Of a stretch of 49,930 bases of DNA, positions 34,103 through 41,772 are shown in pieces. The position numbers and the translations under genes are program-made. The stretch lies in the NCBI GenBank assembly GCA_046302135.1, contig JBKCIQ010000008.1, positions 1-49,930 of the forward strand, given 5' to 3'. The notes beneath the pieces are model-generated. The model ran no database searches and was not told where the DNA came from. It was given only the letters and a program-made list of their open reading frames with translations. Within the stretch, counting starts at the first letter, position 1; each line of letters begins with the position of its first letter. This stretch comes from AM-1111 sp046302135. Lineage in GTDB: Bacteria > Bacteroidota > Bacteroidia > B-17B0 > Aurantibacillaceae.

Positions 34103-34162
34103 CCTAAAAAGGCGAATTTGACTTACCTCAATAATGCAAAAATTTTGTGTTCCTATAAAGTT

Positions 34163-34246
34163 ATTAAATTGCTTTAAAAAATTATTAAATTGCTTTAAAA
34201 TTTTTTTAAATTGCTTTAAATTTTTTTTAAATTGCTTTAAAAAATT
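34163..34246 (+). repeat. Four direct repeats with exact 21-bp period upstream of a small membrane-protein gene
   Basis: AAATTGCTTTAAA occurs at 34166-34178, 34187-34199, 34208-34220 and 34229-34241. The repeats are separated by 8-nt spacers made only of A and T. The last copy ends five bases before the ATG at 34247. The period equals two helical turns of B-DNA, so all GC pairs face the same side. Confidence 0.85.
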
Positions 34247-34612
34247 ATGAAAAAATTAGCAATTCTATCATTGGTTTTAGGGCTTTTGTCAATGGGCATA
34301 GGTCTTTATGTTTATTTTGTTTTAGTTCCTGCGGCATATGCAGCGGAAACAGCTCAGACATCAGCAATTAATGCTAGCCTTAACTCTGACGGCACTCTGA
34401 GCCCTGAACTAAAAAATGCAAACTTAGCTTTTGAGGAAGTAAATTCAAAAAAATTTACTTTTAGTTATGTTGCATTATTCGGAGGATTATTAGCATTAAT
34501 TTTAGGAGTAGTATCAGGAATTAAGAAAGAAATACTTGGATGGGTAGCCGTAGCCTTTGGTTTAGGAGCGGCAATAATTGGTACACTGATTGGTACGCAT
34601 ATGTTTTCCTGA
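34247..34612 (+). CDS. Small membrane protein of unknown function
   Basis: This 121-residue protein has an N-terminal hydrophobic helix (about 4-29, glycine/leucine rich), a roughly 40-residue polar segment (AETAQTSAINASLNSDGTLSP and following), and two further helices (about 72-90 and 97-117). The second helix pair is glycine rich (LFGGLLALILGVVSG and VAFGLGAAIIGTLIG). No family is recognised; the topology would place the polar loop outside the cytoplasm. It is preceded by the 21-bp-phased repeats and converges on the release factor 3 gene with 10 bp between stops. Confidence 0.7.
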   Translation: MKKLAILSLVLGLLSMGIGLYVYFVLVPAAYAAETAQTSAINASLNSDGTLSPELKNANLAFEEVNSKKFTFSYVALFGGLLALILGVVSGIKKEILGWVAVAFGLGAAIIGTLIGTHMFS

Positions 34613-34622
34613 TATCTAAAAA

Positions 34623-36203
34623 TTAAAATTCGCTTTTAAATAAGAATTTAATTTCGGGATTTTTTTCCTGCGCCATTTGAAGAAGCCATGCAGATTCCGC
34701 AAGGAATACGGGTCTTTCATCCTTGTCATACGCGATGTAATTTATCTTCTCATCTATAAATGCACTCAATAAGTTTTTATCATCGCAATCAATCCAGCAG
34801 GCTTTATGCATGTTGTAATTTTCAAACATACAGCTTGCGTTATATTCACCTTTTAATCTGAATTGAATTACTTCAAACTGTAATGCGCCGACTGTTCCCA
34901 AGATCTTTCTACCGTCTGTTTTACGAGTGAATAATTGTGCTACTCCTTCGTCTGTTAGTTGTTCCAAACCTTTTTGCAGTTGTTTAGATTTCATTGGATC
35001 TGTATTTACAACAAAACGAAAAAGTTCAGGAGAAAAGCTAGGAATTCCTTTGAAATTAAAATCCGAACCTTCTGTCATGGTATCTCCAATTTTAAAATTT
35101 CCTGCATCATAAAGACCTATTATATCACCTGGAAACGCTTCTTCAATTACAGATTTATCCTGAGCCATGAAAGCAGTTGGATTGGAGAATCGAAGTTCTT
35201 TTTTTCCTCTTACGTGATGATAATATTTGTTACGTTCAAATTTTCCTGAACAAATTCTAAGAAAAGCTATTCTGTCTCTGTGTTTAGGATCTAGGTTGGC
35301 GTGTATTTTAAAAACAAATCCTGAAAACTTCTTATCGAATGGATTGATTTCATTAACGTCTGTTTGTCTATTTTTTGGAAAAGGTGAAATCTGCACAAAA
35401 CAATCAAGTAATTCTTTTACACCAAAATTATTAACTGCACTTCCAAAAAATACAGGACAAATTTTTCCTTCTAGATAATCCTCAGTTTTAAATTCAGGGT
35501 ATACAGTTTCTATAATTTCAACATCTTCACGAAGTTTATTTGCGAAATCTTCACTGATATAATTTTCTAAATTCCCATCTGAAAGATTACTGATCTCAAT
35601 TATATCTTCTACCACCTGTTTGTTTTCTCCCTGAAACAGATTTAATTTTTTCTCATAAAGATTGTATACACCTTTAAATGATTTCCCAATCCCGATTGGC
35701 CAAGACAATGGTCTTACTTTTATTTTCAATTCCTTTTCAATTTCATCAAGCAAATCAAACGCATCACGCCCTTCACGATCCATCTTATTGATGAAAACTA
35801 TAACAGGAGTATTTCTCATTCTGCATACTTCAAGTAATTTTCTTGTTTGAGGCTCAACTCCTTTAACGCAGTCTATCACCATTATTGCACTATCAACCGC
35901 GGTCAATGTCCGGTAGGTGTCTTCAGCAAAATCTTCGTGACCGGGAGTATCAAGTATGTTAACTTTATAACCCGTATATTCAAATGCCATTACGGAGGTT
36001 GCAACAGAAATTCCTCTCTGTCTTTCAATCTCCATGAAATCGGATGTGGTGTGTTTTTTTATTTTGTTGGACTTAACTGCGCCTGCTACCTGTATTGCAC
36101 CTCCAAACAGAAGCAACTTTTCAGTTAGTGTGGTTTTACCGGCATCCGGGTGAGCAATAATTCCGAAAGTCTTTCGCCTCTTTATCTCATCTTCAAAATT
36201 CAT
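34623..36203 (-). CDS. prfC: Peptide chain release factor 3
   Basis: The ATG at 36203 gives 526 residues, matching the usual RF3 length of about 529; the open frame extends 14 codons further without a convincing start. The GTPase domain has G1 AHPDAGKTTLTE, G3 DTPGHEDF and G4 NKMDREGRD. Domain II holds the AQDKSVIEEAFPGDIIGL block and the C-terminal part VGALQFEVIQFRLKGEYN. RF3 recycles RF1/RF2 from the ribosome after termination. Two TAnnTTTG boxes precede it on the minus strand, one (TATTTTTG, 36222-36229) lying inside the T-tract of the upstream terminator and one (TAAATTTG, 36207-36214) too close to the ATG. Confidence 0.95.
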   Translation of the reverse strand: MNFEDEIKRRKTFGIIAHPDAGKTTLTEKLLLFGGAIQVAGAVKSNKIKKHTTSDFMEIERQRGISVATSVMAFEYTGYKVNILDTPGHEDFAEDTYRTLTAVDSAIMVIDCVKGVEPQTRKLLEVCRMRNTPVIVFINKMDREGRDAFDLLDEIEKELKIKVRPLSWPIGIGKSFKGVYNLYEKKLNLFQGENKQVVEDIIEISNLSDGNLENYISEDFANKLREDVEIIETVYPEFKTEDYLEGKICPVFFGSAVNNFGVKELLDCFVQISPFPKNRQTDVNEINPFDKKFSGFVFKIHANLDPKHRDRIAFLRICSGKFERNKYYHHVRGKKELRFSNPTAFMAQDKSVIEEAFPGDIIGLYDAGNFKIGDTMTEGSDFNFKGIPSFSPELFRFVVNTDPMKSKQLQKGLEQLTDEGVAQLFTRKTDGRKILGTVGALQFEVIQFRLKGEYNASCMFENYNMHKACWIDCDDKNLLSAFIDEKINYIAYDKDERPVFLAESAWLLQMAQEKNPEIKFLFKSEF

Positions 36204-36221
36204 ATTCAAATTTAAGGAATG

Positions 36222-36229
36222 CAAAAATA
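36222..36229 (-). promoter_or_regulatory. TAnnTTTG promoter box of prfC within a terminator T-tract
   Basis: The minus strand reads TATTTTTG, 19 nt before the ATG at 36203. It overlaps the T-run of the hairpin terminator at 36222-36263. Confidence 0.35.
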
Positions 36230-36263
36230 AAAAACCTCCGCACAAATCAATTGGCGAAGGTTT
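36222..36263 (-). terminator. Rho-independent terminator of the coiled-coil lipoprotein gene
   Basis: On the minus strand a 10-bp stem (AAACCTTCGC/GCGGAGGTTT, one G-U pair) encloses a 12-nt loop and is followed by TTTTATTTTT. It lies 20 nt past the stop of the lipoprotein gene. Confidence 0.8.
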
Positions 36264-36282
36264 GAATAATTATAAAGAATGT

Positions 36283-37137
36283 TTATTCAGTAATGATAAC
36301 AAGGTATTTACTTGCACTCCAAAATTCCTCAGGATTCAATATTTCAATCTTTTCAACTTTTTTATTGTCTCCCACAATTTTAAAAGATGAGCTTGGGTGA
36401 GATGTAAGCACTTTTGCTTTTTTGGCTGAGATGGTAATTTCATTAAGGGTGGAAACATCGACTTTGGTAAAATAATCTTTGTTAAAGTCGCTTTTCAAGG
36501 TGTAAACTTTACCCATCCCTAACATTCCACCTTCTTTTGTAGTTACGCCTTTTTCTTTAAGTTCCTTGCCCGTACCCATACAGTAGTAAGCCGTGTTCAG
36601 TTTTTCAGTTTTTTTATTTGATTCCTCTTCAACCTGAGCAAGGTTTGCTTCAATATTACCAAGCTCAATGTTTAGGCTCTCAATTTTATTTTTTAGATCT
36701 CCGATTTGTATGTCCTTATCATCAACTTGTCTTTGAAGATTAGAAATTAACTCTTCCAGACCACTTATTTTCAGATCGGATGACTTTAATTTCTTGTTAA
36801 GCGAGCCAATTCTTGCTTTATTCTTTCCTAATAATTCGTAAATAGCCGTAATATCAGCTTTTATTTGTTCCTCTTTGCTTTTTACATCACCGCTAGAGGT
36901 CTGATTTGATAGAATTTTTTCTTTTTTCTTGATTTCATCAAGATTGGCAGAAATTTCATTAAAGGCGGTTACAAACTCCTGAATTGCTTCTTCTTTTTCA
37001 TTAATTGTATTATCTCTGTTGCCAATTTCAGTTTTGAGACTATCCTTAGTTAAATCTTTTTCTTCTCCTCCGTTTCCGCAAGATGAAAAAATAACGGATG
37101 AACAAAAAATTGAAAGAATGATTGTGATCTTTTTCAT
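36283..37137 (-). CDS. Coiled-coil lipoprotein
   Basis: The ATG at 37137 gives 284 residues; a longer frame runs 24 codons upstream through the promoter box at 37168-37175 and is rejected. The signal peptide MKKITIILSIFCSSVIFSSC ends in a lipobox with the cysteine to be lipidated. Residues about 30-175 form a long heptad-type coiled coil rich in Lys, Glu, Leu and Asn (EEQIKADITAIYELLGKNKA, KISGLEELISNLQRQVDDKD). A C-terminal globular domain of about 90 residues begins YYCMGTGKELKEKG and ends FWSASKYLVIITE. There is no K-(D/E)-rich export signal directly after the cysteine, so a periplasm-facing anchor is more likely than a surface one. No enzyme function is evident. Confidence 0.8.
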   Translation of the reverse strand: MKKITIILSIFCSSVIFSSCGNGGEEKDLTKDSLKTEIGNRDNTINEKEEAIQEFVTAFNEISANLDEIKKKEKILSNQTSSGDVKSKEEQIKADITAIYELLGKNKARIGSLNKKLKSSDLKISGLEELISNLQRQVDDKDIQIGDLKNKIESLNIELGNIEANLAQVEEESNKKTEKLNTAYYCMGTGKELKEKGVTTKEGGMLGMGKVYTLKSDFNKDYFTKVDVSTLNEITISAKKAKVLTSHPSSSFKIVGDNKKVEKIEILNPEEFWSASKYLVIITE

Positions 37138-37167
37138 TTTATTGGTTTTTAATTTTAAAATTCGCGG

Positions 37168-37175
37168 CAAAAGTA
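37168..37175 (-). promoter_or_regulatory. TAnnTTTG promoter box of the coiled-coil lipoprotein gene
   Basis: The minus strand reads TACTTTTG, 30 nt before the ATG at 37137. Confidence 0.5.
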
Positions 37176-37290
37176 AGATATGATTTGCAGCTCTGTTTTC
37201 AGTTAACAAAAATTTGGTGCCTTTAGAGTCATTGATTTTTAAAAATTAGCATTTTTTCTGATTTTTTTATTAATTTAGTGTAATAGCTTA

Positions 37291-37683
37291 ATGAATATGA
37301 AAAAAATAATCACATTACTTTTCGCGTTCTCTATAATGTTCTCTTATGCGCAGAATAACAAGCAAAGAGCAGAAAAACTAATAAACAGTTTAGAAAAAAA
37401 CCTTGGACTAAATAAAGAACAAAAAGGCAAAGTATTTGAAGTTGTTATTGAAAAAATGAATTCAATTGAAAAAGCAATCAAGGATAATGGTGGGGATAAA
37501 AATTCGCAACCTGTAATGATTGAAAAGAGAAAGTTTTTCAGTGATATGAGTAGCGTTTTAACTCAAGAGCAGTTTCAGAACTGGCAGCGAATCCGCTCTG
37601 AACATCTTAATTTATATAGAGAAGGTAAAGATGTTGCGGACTTGATCTTCGACCCGGAGATGGAAACCGTTATCAGAAATTAA
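37291..37683 (+). CDS. Small secreted Spy/CpxP-like helical protein
   Basis: The 130-residue protein has a signal peptide (MNMKKIITLLFAFSIMFSYAQ; a second ATG lies two codons in). The mature part is all-helical. It contains the pair of L-T/N-x-E-Q motifs (LGLNKEQKGKV and LTQEQFQNWQ) that mark Spy/CpxP-like periplasmic proteins, which often act as chaperones or stress sensors. The length fits the family. It converges on the isoaspartyl peptidase gene with 6 bp between stops. The assignment rests on motif spacing only. Confidence 0.7.
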   Translation: MNMKKIITLLFAFSIMFSYAQNNKQRAEKLINSLEKNLGLNKEQKGKVFEVVIEKMNSIEKAIKDNGGDKNSQPVMIEKRKFFSDMSSVLTQEQFQNWQRIRSEHLNLYREGKDVADLIFDPEMETVIRN

Positions 37684-37689
37684 ATTTCA

Positions 37690-38532
37690 TTACCCAAAGA
37701 ATTTTATCTGCTCCCCATTAAAACTTGCATAAACCATGCTTGGGTGTGAATCTTGGTGAAAGATATTTCCTTTATTGTCAATCCCAATTGCGCCTGCAAA
37801 GCCGTCGATTCTTTTTAACTCTTCAAAGGTTTTTTCAAAAGCAACTTTTATTTCTAGACCATCGGTTACCCTTGTTACAATTTTTGAAGCAATTGCAGTG
37901 CTTACGATGTCTTCACCCACACCGGTACAACTGATTCCGCAATATTCGTTGCAATAATTTCCGGCAACTGTTGCTGAGTCCGAAATTCTCCCCGGAACCT
38001 CAAACCCCTTTCCTCCGGTTGATGTAGCCGCCGAAAGGTTTCCGTACTGATCTAAAGCAACACAACCAACGGTTCCTATTCCTTTGGATACTAATTTTTT
38101 TTCATATTCTAGTCTCCTTTGCGGAATTTCTGTACTGAATATTTCAAAACCGTTATTCCTAGCGAACTTTGTTGCGCATTCTCCTCCTAAAACTCTGTCA
38201 TCTGTAGGGAATAATTTTTCAGCCACTCGTATTGGATTTTTTACTTCTTCAATGTTAATTACACCACTGAATTTTCCTGTCTTACCATCCATAATTGACG
38301 CACTCATCCTTATCACGCCATCACTTTGGATTTGTGAGCCAATTCCTGCATTGAATAATGGGTCATTTTCAAGTTTTTCCACAGCGTAAATAACAGTTTC
38401 CATTGCTGAGTGATTTTTTAAAAAATCGTAAGCATCGGCAACTATTGACCTGAGTGCGTTTTGTTTTGCTTTTTTTGTTTCATGATCTGTATTAGATTCG
38501 CTGAAAAAACCACCGTGAATTATTATTTTCAT
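37690..38532 (-). CDS. iaaA: Isoaspartyl peptidase/L-asparaginase (Ntn-hydrolase)
   Basis: The 280-residue enzyme belongs to the plant-type asparaginase family, which hydrolyses isoaspartyl dipeptides and asparagine. The precursor self-cleaves before a threonine nucleophile, here Thr154 in GIGTVGCVALD. Other family blocks are NAGIGSQIQSDG near residue 61-72, the STGGKGFEVPGRISDSATVAGNYCNE substrate loop (residues 171-196) and the CTGVGEDI loop. It is shorter than many bacterial members (about 310), mainly at the N-terminal start, where the usual long GG-A motif is reduced to IIIHGGFF. All catalytic elements seem present. Confidence 0.88.
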   Translation of the reverse strand: MKIIIHGGFFSESNTDHETKKAKQNALRSIVADAYDFLKNHSAMETVIYAVEKLENDPLFNAGIGSQIQSDGVIRMSASIMDGKTGKFSGVINIEEVKNPIRVAEKLFPTDDRVLGGECATKFARNNGFEIFSTEIPQRRLEYEKKLVSKGIGTVGCVALDQYGNLSAATSTGGKGFEVPGRISDSATVAGNYCNEYCGISCTGVGEDIVSTAIASKIVTRVTDGLEIKVAFEKTFEELKRIDGFAGAIGIDNKGNIFHQDSHPSMVYASFNGEQIKFFG

Positions 38533-38573
38533 GTCTATATATTTTTTATGATTATGTAATAAAATTTTGTTTG

Positions 38574-39455
38574 TTATCCGATTTTTAATGAAGTCATAGT
38601 CAATGATCCAGCTAAGGGTTTATCATTAAAAATTTCAATCGGGTCATTTTTATCCTGTATTGAAAGAGTATACAGGAGCGGTAAATAATGCTCCGGAGTT
38701 GGAACTGCCAATTGCATACTTTTACTTAATCTGTTATAATTAATCAGAGCACTGTGATTACCAATTTTAATTTCGTGTTTTATCTTTTCACTTGCTTCAA
38801 TAGCCCAGTCAAACGCGAAATTTTCATTTATTTTTTCCCATGCTACTTTACCTAAATTGTGAACTAGATTTCCACTTCCGATTATAAGTATACCTTTATT
38901 CCTAAGAAAAGCAAGTTCCTTTCCCAATTCATAATGATACTTTGGATTCTGAGTATAGTCCATGCTGATTTGAATTACCGGTATATCTGCTTTTGGGTAC
39001 AAATGTTTTACAACGGACCATGTTCCGTGATCCAGCCCCCATGATTGATCTAAATCAATACTTGTTTTTTTTACGCTAGATTGAATGATTTTTGCGAGTT
39101 CCGGATTACCTGAAGCCGGGTATTGAATATCGAAGAGTTCTTTTGGGAATCCGCCAAAGTCATGAATAGTTTTTGGTTGTTGCATTGCTGTAACAAAAGT
39201 TCCTTTTGTTTCCCAGTGAGCAGAGATTACAACTATTGCATTAGGCCTAGGGATCTTTTTTTCTAAATTTCTAAATCCTTGAACGAATTCATTTTCCTCT
39301 ATTGCGTTCATTGGACTTCCATGTCCAAGAAACAATACGGGCATTTTAGCTGAATCGCTAAAATGCTCTGAAAATTGTTCGAGTTTATTTAATTTCATCG
39401 AATAAATCGATAATGGTGTTAGCGCCAGAAATTTTAAAAAGTCAATTCGTTTCAA
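38574..39455 (-). CDS. DODA-type extradiol dioxygenase (4,5-DOPA dioxygenase-like, YgiD family)
   Basis: The 293-residue protein matches the DODA/YgiD family. Metal-binding histidines are in LGHGSPMNA (H45), VVISAHWET (H80) and SGNLVHNLG (H199), and an additional conserved histidine is in WGLDHGTW (H143). These enzymes cleave aromatic ring diols and bind Zn or Fe. The open frame begins with TTG at 39455, with a stop 12 codon-bases upstream and no ATG between; internal ATGs lie at residues 20 and 38. The N-terminal 37 residues (RIDFLKFLALTPLSIYS) look like a leader or membrane-association segment, as in the exported relatives. A TAnnTTTG box (TAATTTTG) lies on the minus strand at 39491-39498. 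Confidence 0.85.
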   Translation of the reverse strand: MKRIDFLKFLALTPLSIYSMKLNKLEQFSEHFSDSAKMPVLFLGHGSPMNAIEENEFVQGFRNLEKKIPRPNAIVVISAHWETKGTFVTAMQQPKTIHDFGGFPKELFDIQYPASGNPELAKIIQSSVKKTSIDLDQSWGLDHGTWSVVKHLYPKADIPVIQISMDYTQNPKYHYELGKELAFLRNKGILIIGSGNLVHNLGKVAWEKINENFAFDWAIEASEKIKHEIKIGNHSALINYNRLSKSMQLAVPTPEHYLPLLYTLSIQDKNDPIEIFNDKPLAGSLTMTSLKIG

Positions 39456-39490
39456 AACACGTTTCTACAAATTTCGGAAAAGTTTGAATT

Positions 39491-39498
39491 CAAAATTA
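39491..39498 (-). promoter_or_regulatory. TAnnTTTG promoter box of the dioxygenase gene
   Basis: The minus strand reads TAATTTTG, 35 nt before the TTG start at 39455, which fits use of that start. Confidence 0.4.
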
Positions 39499-39570
39499 AA
39501 GATTGTTTTTTTCACAAAATCATATCGATAATTTGTTCTATTTAAATCGAAATATAAGAAACATAAACCC

Positions 39571-39578
39571 TAACTTTG
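39571..39578 (+). promoter_or_regulatory. TAnnTTTG promoter box of the dehydrogenase operon
   Basis: TAACTTTG is an exact match 18 nt before the ATG at 39597. Confidence 0.5.
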
Positions 39579-39596
39579 AAATTATAGAAATTATAA

Positions 39597-40805
39597 ATGA
39601 CTAAAATAAAAATAGGTGTGCTTAGAGAAGAGAAATCTCCTCCTGACAGACGTGTGCCGCTTACTCCGTTGATTTGTTCCGAATTGCTTTTAAAATATCC
39701 TGAACTGGAAATTTACATTCAGCCTTCTTCAATTCGTTGTTATTCTGATGATGAATATCTTTCATTTGGTTTGAATTTAAAGGAAGATTTATCGGATTGT
39801 GACATTTTAATGGGAGTTAAAGAGGTTCCTTCTTCTAAACTACTACCATATAAAAAATATCTTTTTTTCTCTCATACAATAAAAGGTCAGGCGCATAATC
39901 AGAAATTAATGAGGGCCTTAATTGAGAATAAAATTCAGATGATAGATTACGAAACGTTAACAGACAAAAATCACAACCGCATCATTGGTTTTGGCAGATA
40001 TGCTGGAATTGTTGGCGCCTACAACGGTATATTGGGATATGGCCGTAAGTTTGATTTGTTTCATTTGAAGCCGGCTAATAAGTGTAGGGACAGAGCAGAG
40101 ATGGAGGAGGAATTAAAACGTGCAAGACTGCCCAATATTAAAATTGTACTTACGGGAGGCGGAAGGGTTGCCAATGGAGCTATTGAAACATTAAGCGCTC
40201 TTAAAATTCGGAAAGTTACTCCGGAAGAATTTTTGATGGGTAGTTTTAGGGAGCCGGTATATTGCCAACTTAATCCAAAAGATTATGTTGAGAGACCCAC
40301 GGATCATAATTTTGATTTAAATGATTTTATAAATCACCCTGAACACTTTGTTACTAAGTTTGTGCCTTATACAAAAGTTGCAGACATATTTATATCTGCT
40401 CATTATTGGGATCCACGTTCTCCAAAATTATTTTCAATAGAAGATGTTCAGTCATTTGATTTTAGGTTGGGTGTAATTGCCGACATTACATGTGATATGG
40501 ATGGATCTGTACCTACAACTCTAAGAGCTAGTTCTATTGATGCTCCTTTTTATGGTTACAATCCTAAGTTGAGAAAAGAGGATGTGCCATTTAGTAAAGA
40601 GACCATCACTATTATGGCTGTTGATAATCTGCCATGCGAATTACCAAGAGATGCGAGCGATGATTTTGGTAAAGATTTAATGGAACGAGTTCTTCCAAAT
40701 TTAATTGGCCTTGACGAATTCAATGTGATTGAAAGGGCCACCATATGTAAGGGCGGAATTCTAACTCCTCAGTTTGAATATTTAAGACAGTACGCGGGAC
40801 TATGA
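39597..40805 (+). CDS. NAD(P)-dependent oxidoreductase of the alanine/saccharopine dehydrogenase type
   Basis: The 402-residue cytosolic protein has the AlaDH/PNT N-terminal domain (IGVLREEKSPPDRRVPLTP; LMGVKEVPSSKLLPYKKYLFFSHTIKGQ covers residues 70-98) and a central Rossmann segment with VLTGGGRVANGAIETL. It resembles lysine-forming saccharopine dehydrogenase: the ADITCDMDGSVPTTLRASS block and the SFREPVYCQLN segment fit that family better than alanine dehydrogenase. The substrate is not certain. It overlaps the following gene by four bases (ATGA), implying translational coupling. Confidence 0.82.
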   Translation: MTKIKIGVLREEKSPPDRRVPLTPLICSELLLKYPELEIYIQPSSIRCYSDDEYLSFGLNLKEDLSDCDILMGVKEVPSSKLLPYKKYLFFSHTIKGQAHNQKLMRALIENKIQMIDYETLTDKNHNRIIGFGRYAGIVGAYNGILGYGRKFDLFHLKPANKCRDRAEMEEELKRARLPNIKIVLTGGGRVANGAIETLSALKIRKVTPEEFLMGSFREPVYCQLNPKDYVERPTDHNFDLNDFINHPEHFVTKFVPYTKVADIFISAHYWDPRSPKLFSIEDVQSFDFRLGVIADITCDMDGSVPTTLRASSIDAPFYGYNPKLRKEDVPFSKETITIMAVDNLPCELPRDASDDFGKDLMERVLPNLIGLDEFNVIERATICKGGILTPQFEYLRQYAGL

Positions 40806-41761
40806 AGATTTTTTTTTCAGGAAAGATTGAGCTTGTACAAAAATGTCTTATTATTTTGTTTTCTTTATTTGCTTTTAACAATTATGCTCAGGATTCAATT
40901 CTTAAAAAGGGTCATTATATTTTCGTTGAAGATAGAAATTTAATTGAGCATTTAGGGAAAATTGGTAATGTTAATGATTCGTCATTTAATTTGATTAAAA
41001 GTGTTCGAGACTCTTTAAATTTTTCGAGAAAAGAAAATTTGAAAATTACATCTGTTACTGAAAATAATATTTTTAAAGGTAAAAAAATTACGGAAGATCA
41101 ATTTTCCCAATTAAGTTCAACTTTCGCTACTGCTTTTCCGCTACGAAAGTGGCAGATATATTATTCTAATAGTAATTTATTTTACAATGTGGTGCGGTTC
41201 GGTCTAGGTAAAAAATTAAGTCTTGCAATTAACTCCTCTATATTTTTAGCTCCTATTGGAGTAACAACTCGATATTCTATTCGTTTGAATGATCATTTTT
41301 ATTTTGCTCCTGAGTTGGGTTGGGGTAGCGGTTCGTGGTTACGGTCAGATTTACAGTCTTTTCACTTTGGTTTGAGGACAAGCCAAGGAAATTCCCAACG
41401 TAACACTACATTGGGTGCCGGTTATTTTAATATTTCAGGTTTAAGTTCATTTTCTAAAAATATCAGAATTGGAGATTCCATCGGAATCGGTTACGTAAAT
41501 TTTTCTTTTAATGAACGTTTTTCTAAAAAATTCTCCTTAAACACAGATTTTTGGTATTTCAATACTTCATTGTTTCCACTTGCAAATATCCGTTATCTGA
41601 AATCCGAATTTTATGTCATGGGAGTTTTTTTACGGTCTTATAATTTAATCGAAAAGCAATGGAGATTTGGTATGCTTTTTCTTGTTGTTAAACCGGCTAA
41701 AAGAAACTGGACAACCATTCCAATTCCTGTGGTTCAATATAATTATCTGATTGGTAAATAG
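40802..41761 (+). CDS. Exported protein, probable outer-membrane beta-barrel, unknown function
   Basis: The 319-residue protein begins at ATG 40802, inside the stop of the dehydrogenase gene. It has a signal peptide (hydrophobic core CLIILFSLFAFNNYA, cleaved before QDS). After a roughly 90-residue soluble region, the last 200 residues alternate aromatic and polar residues (YFAPELGWGSGSWL, FHFGLRTSQGNS, GIGYVNFSFNERFSKKFSLN), as in beta-barrels or lipid-facing strands. No family was recognised. The coupling to an amino-acid-type dehydrogenase has no evident functional reason. Confidence 0.7.
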   Translation: MKIFFSGKIELVQKCLIILFSLFAFNNYAQDSILKKGHYIFVEDRNLIEHLGKIGNVNDSSFNLIKSVRDSLNFSRKENLKITSVTENNIFKGKKITEDQFSQLSSTFATAFPLRKWQIYYSNSNLFYNVVRFGLGKKLSLAINSSIFLAPIGVTTRYSIRLNDHFYFAPELGWGSGSWLRSDLQSFHFGLRTSQGNSQRNTTLGAGYFNISGLSSFSKNIRIGDSIGIGYVNFSFNERFSKKFSLNTDFWYFNTSLFPLANIRYLKSEFYVMGVFLRSYNLIEKQWRFGMLFLVVKPAKRNWTTIPIPVVQYNYLIGK

Positions 41762-41772
41762 TTTTCTTTCGT

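Noticed and set aside
34163..34246. Possible CRISPR-like array
   Set aside because: Repeat length is 13 bp with 8-bp A/T-only spacers and no cas genes; it is a promoter-proximal phased repeat.
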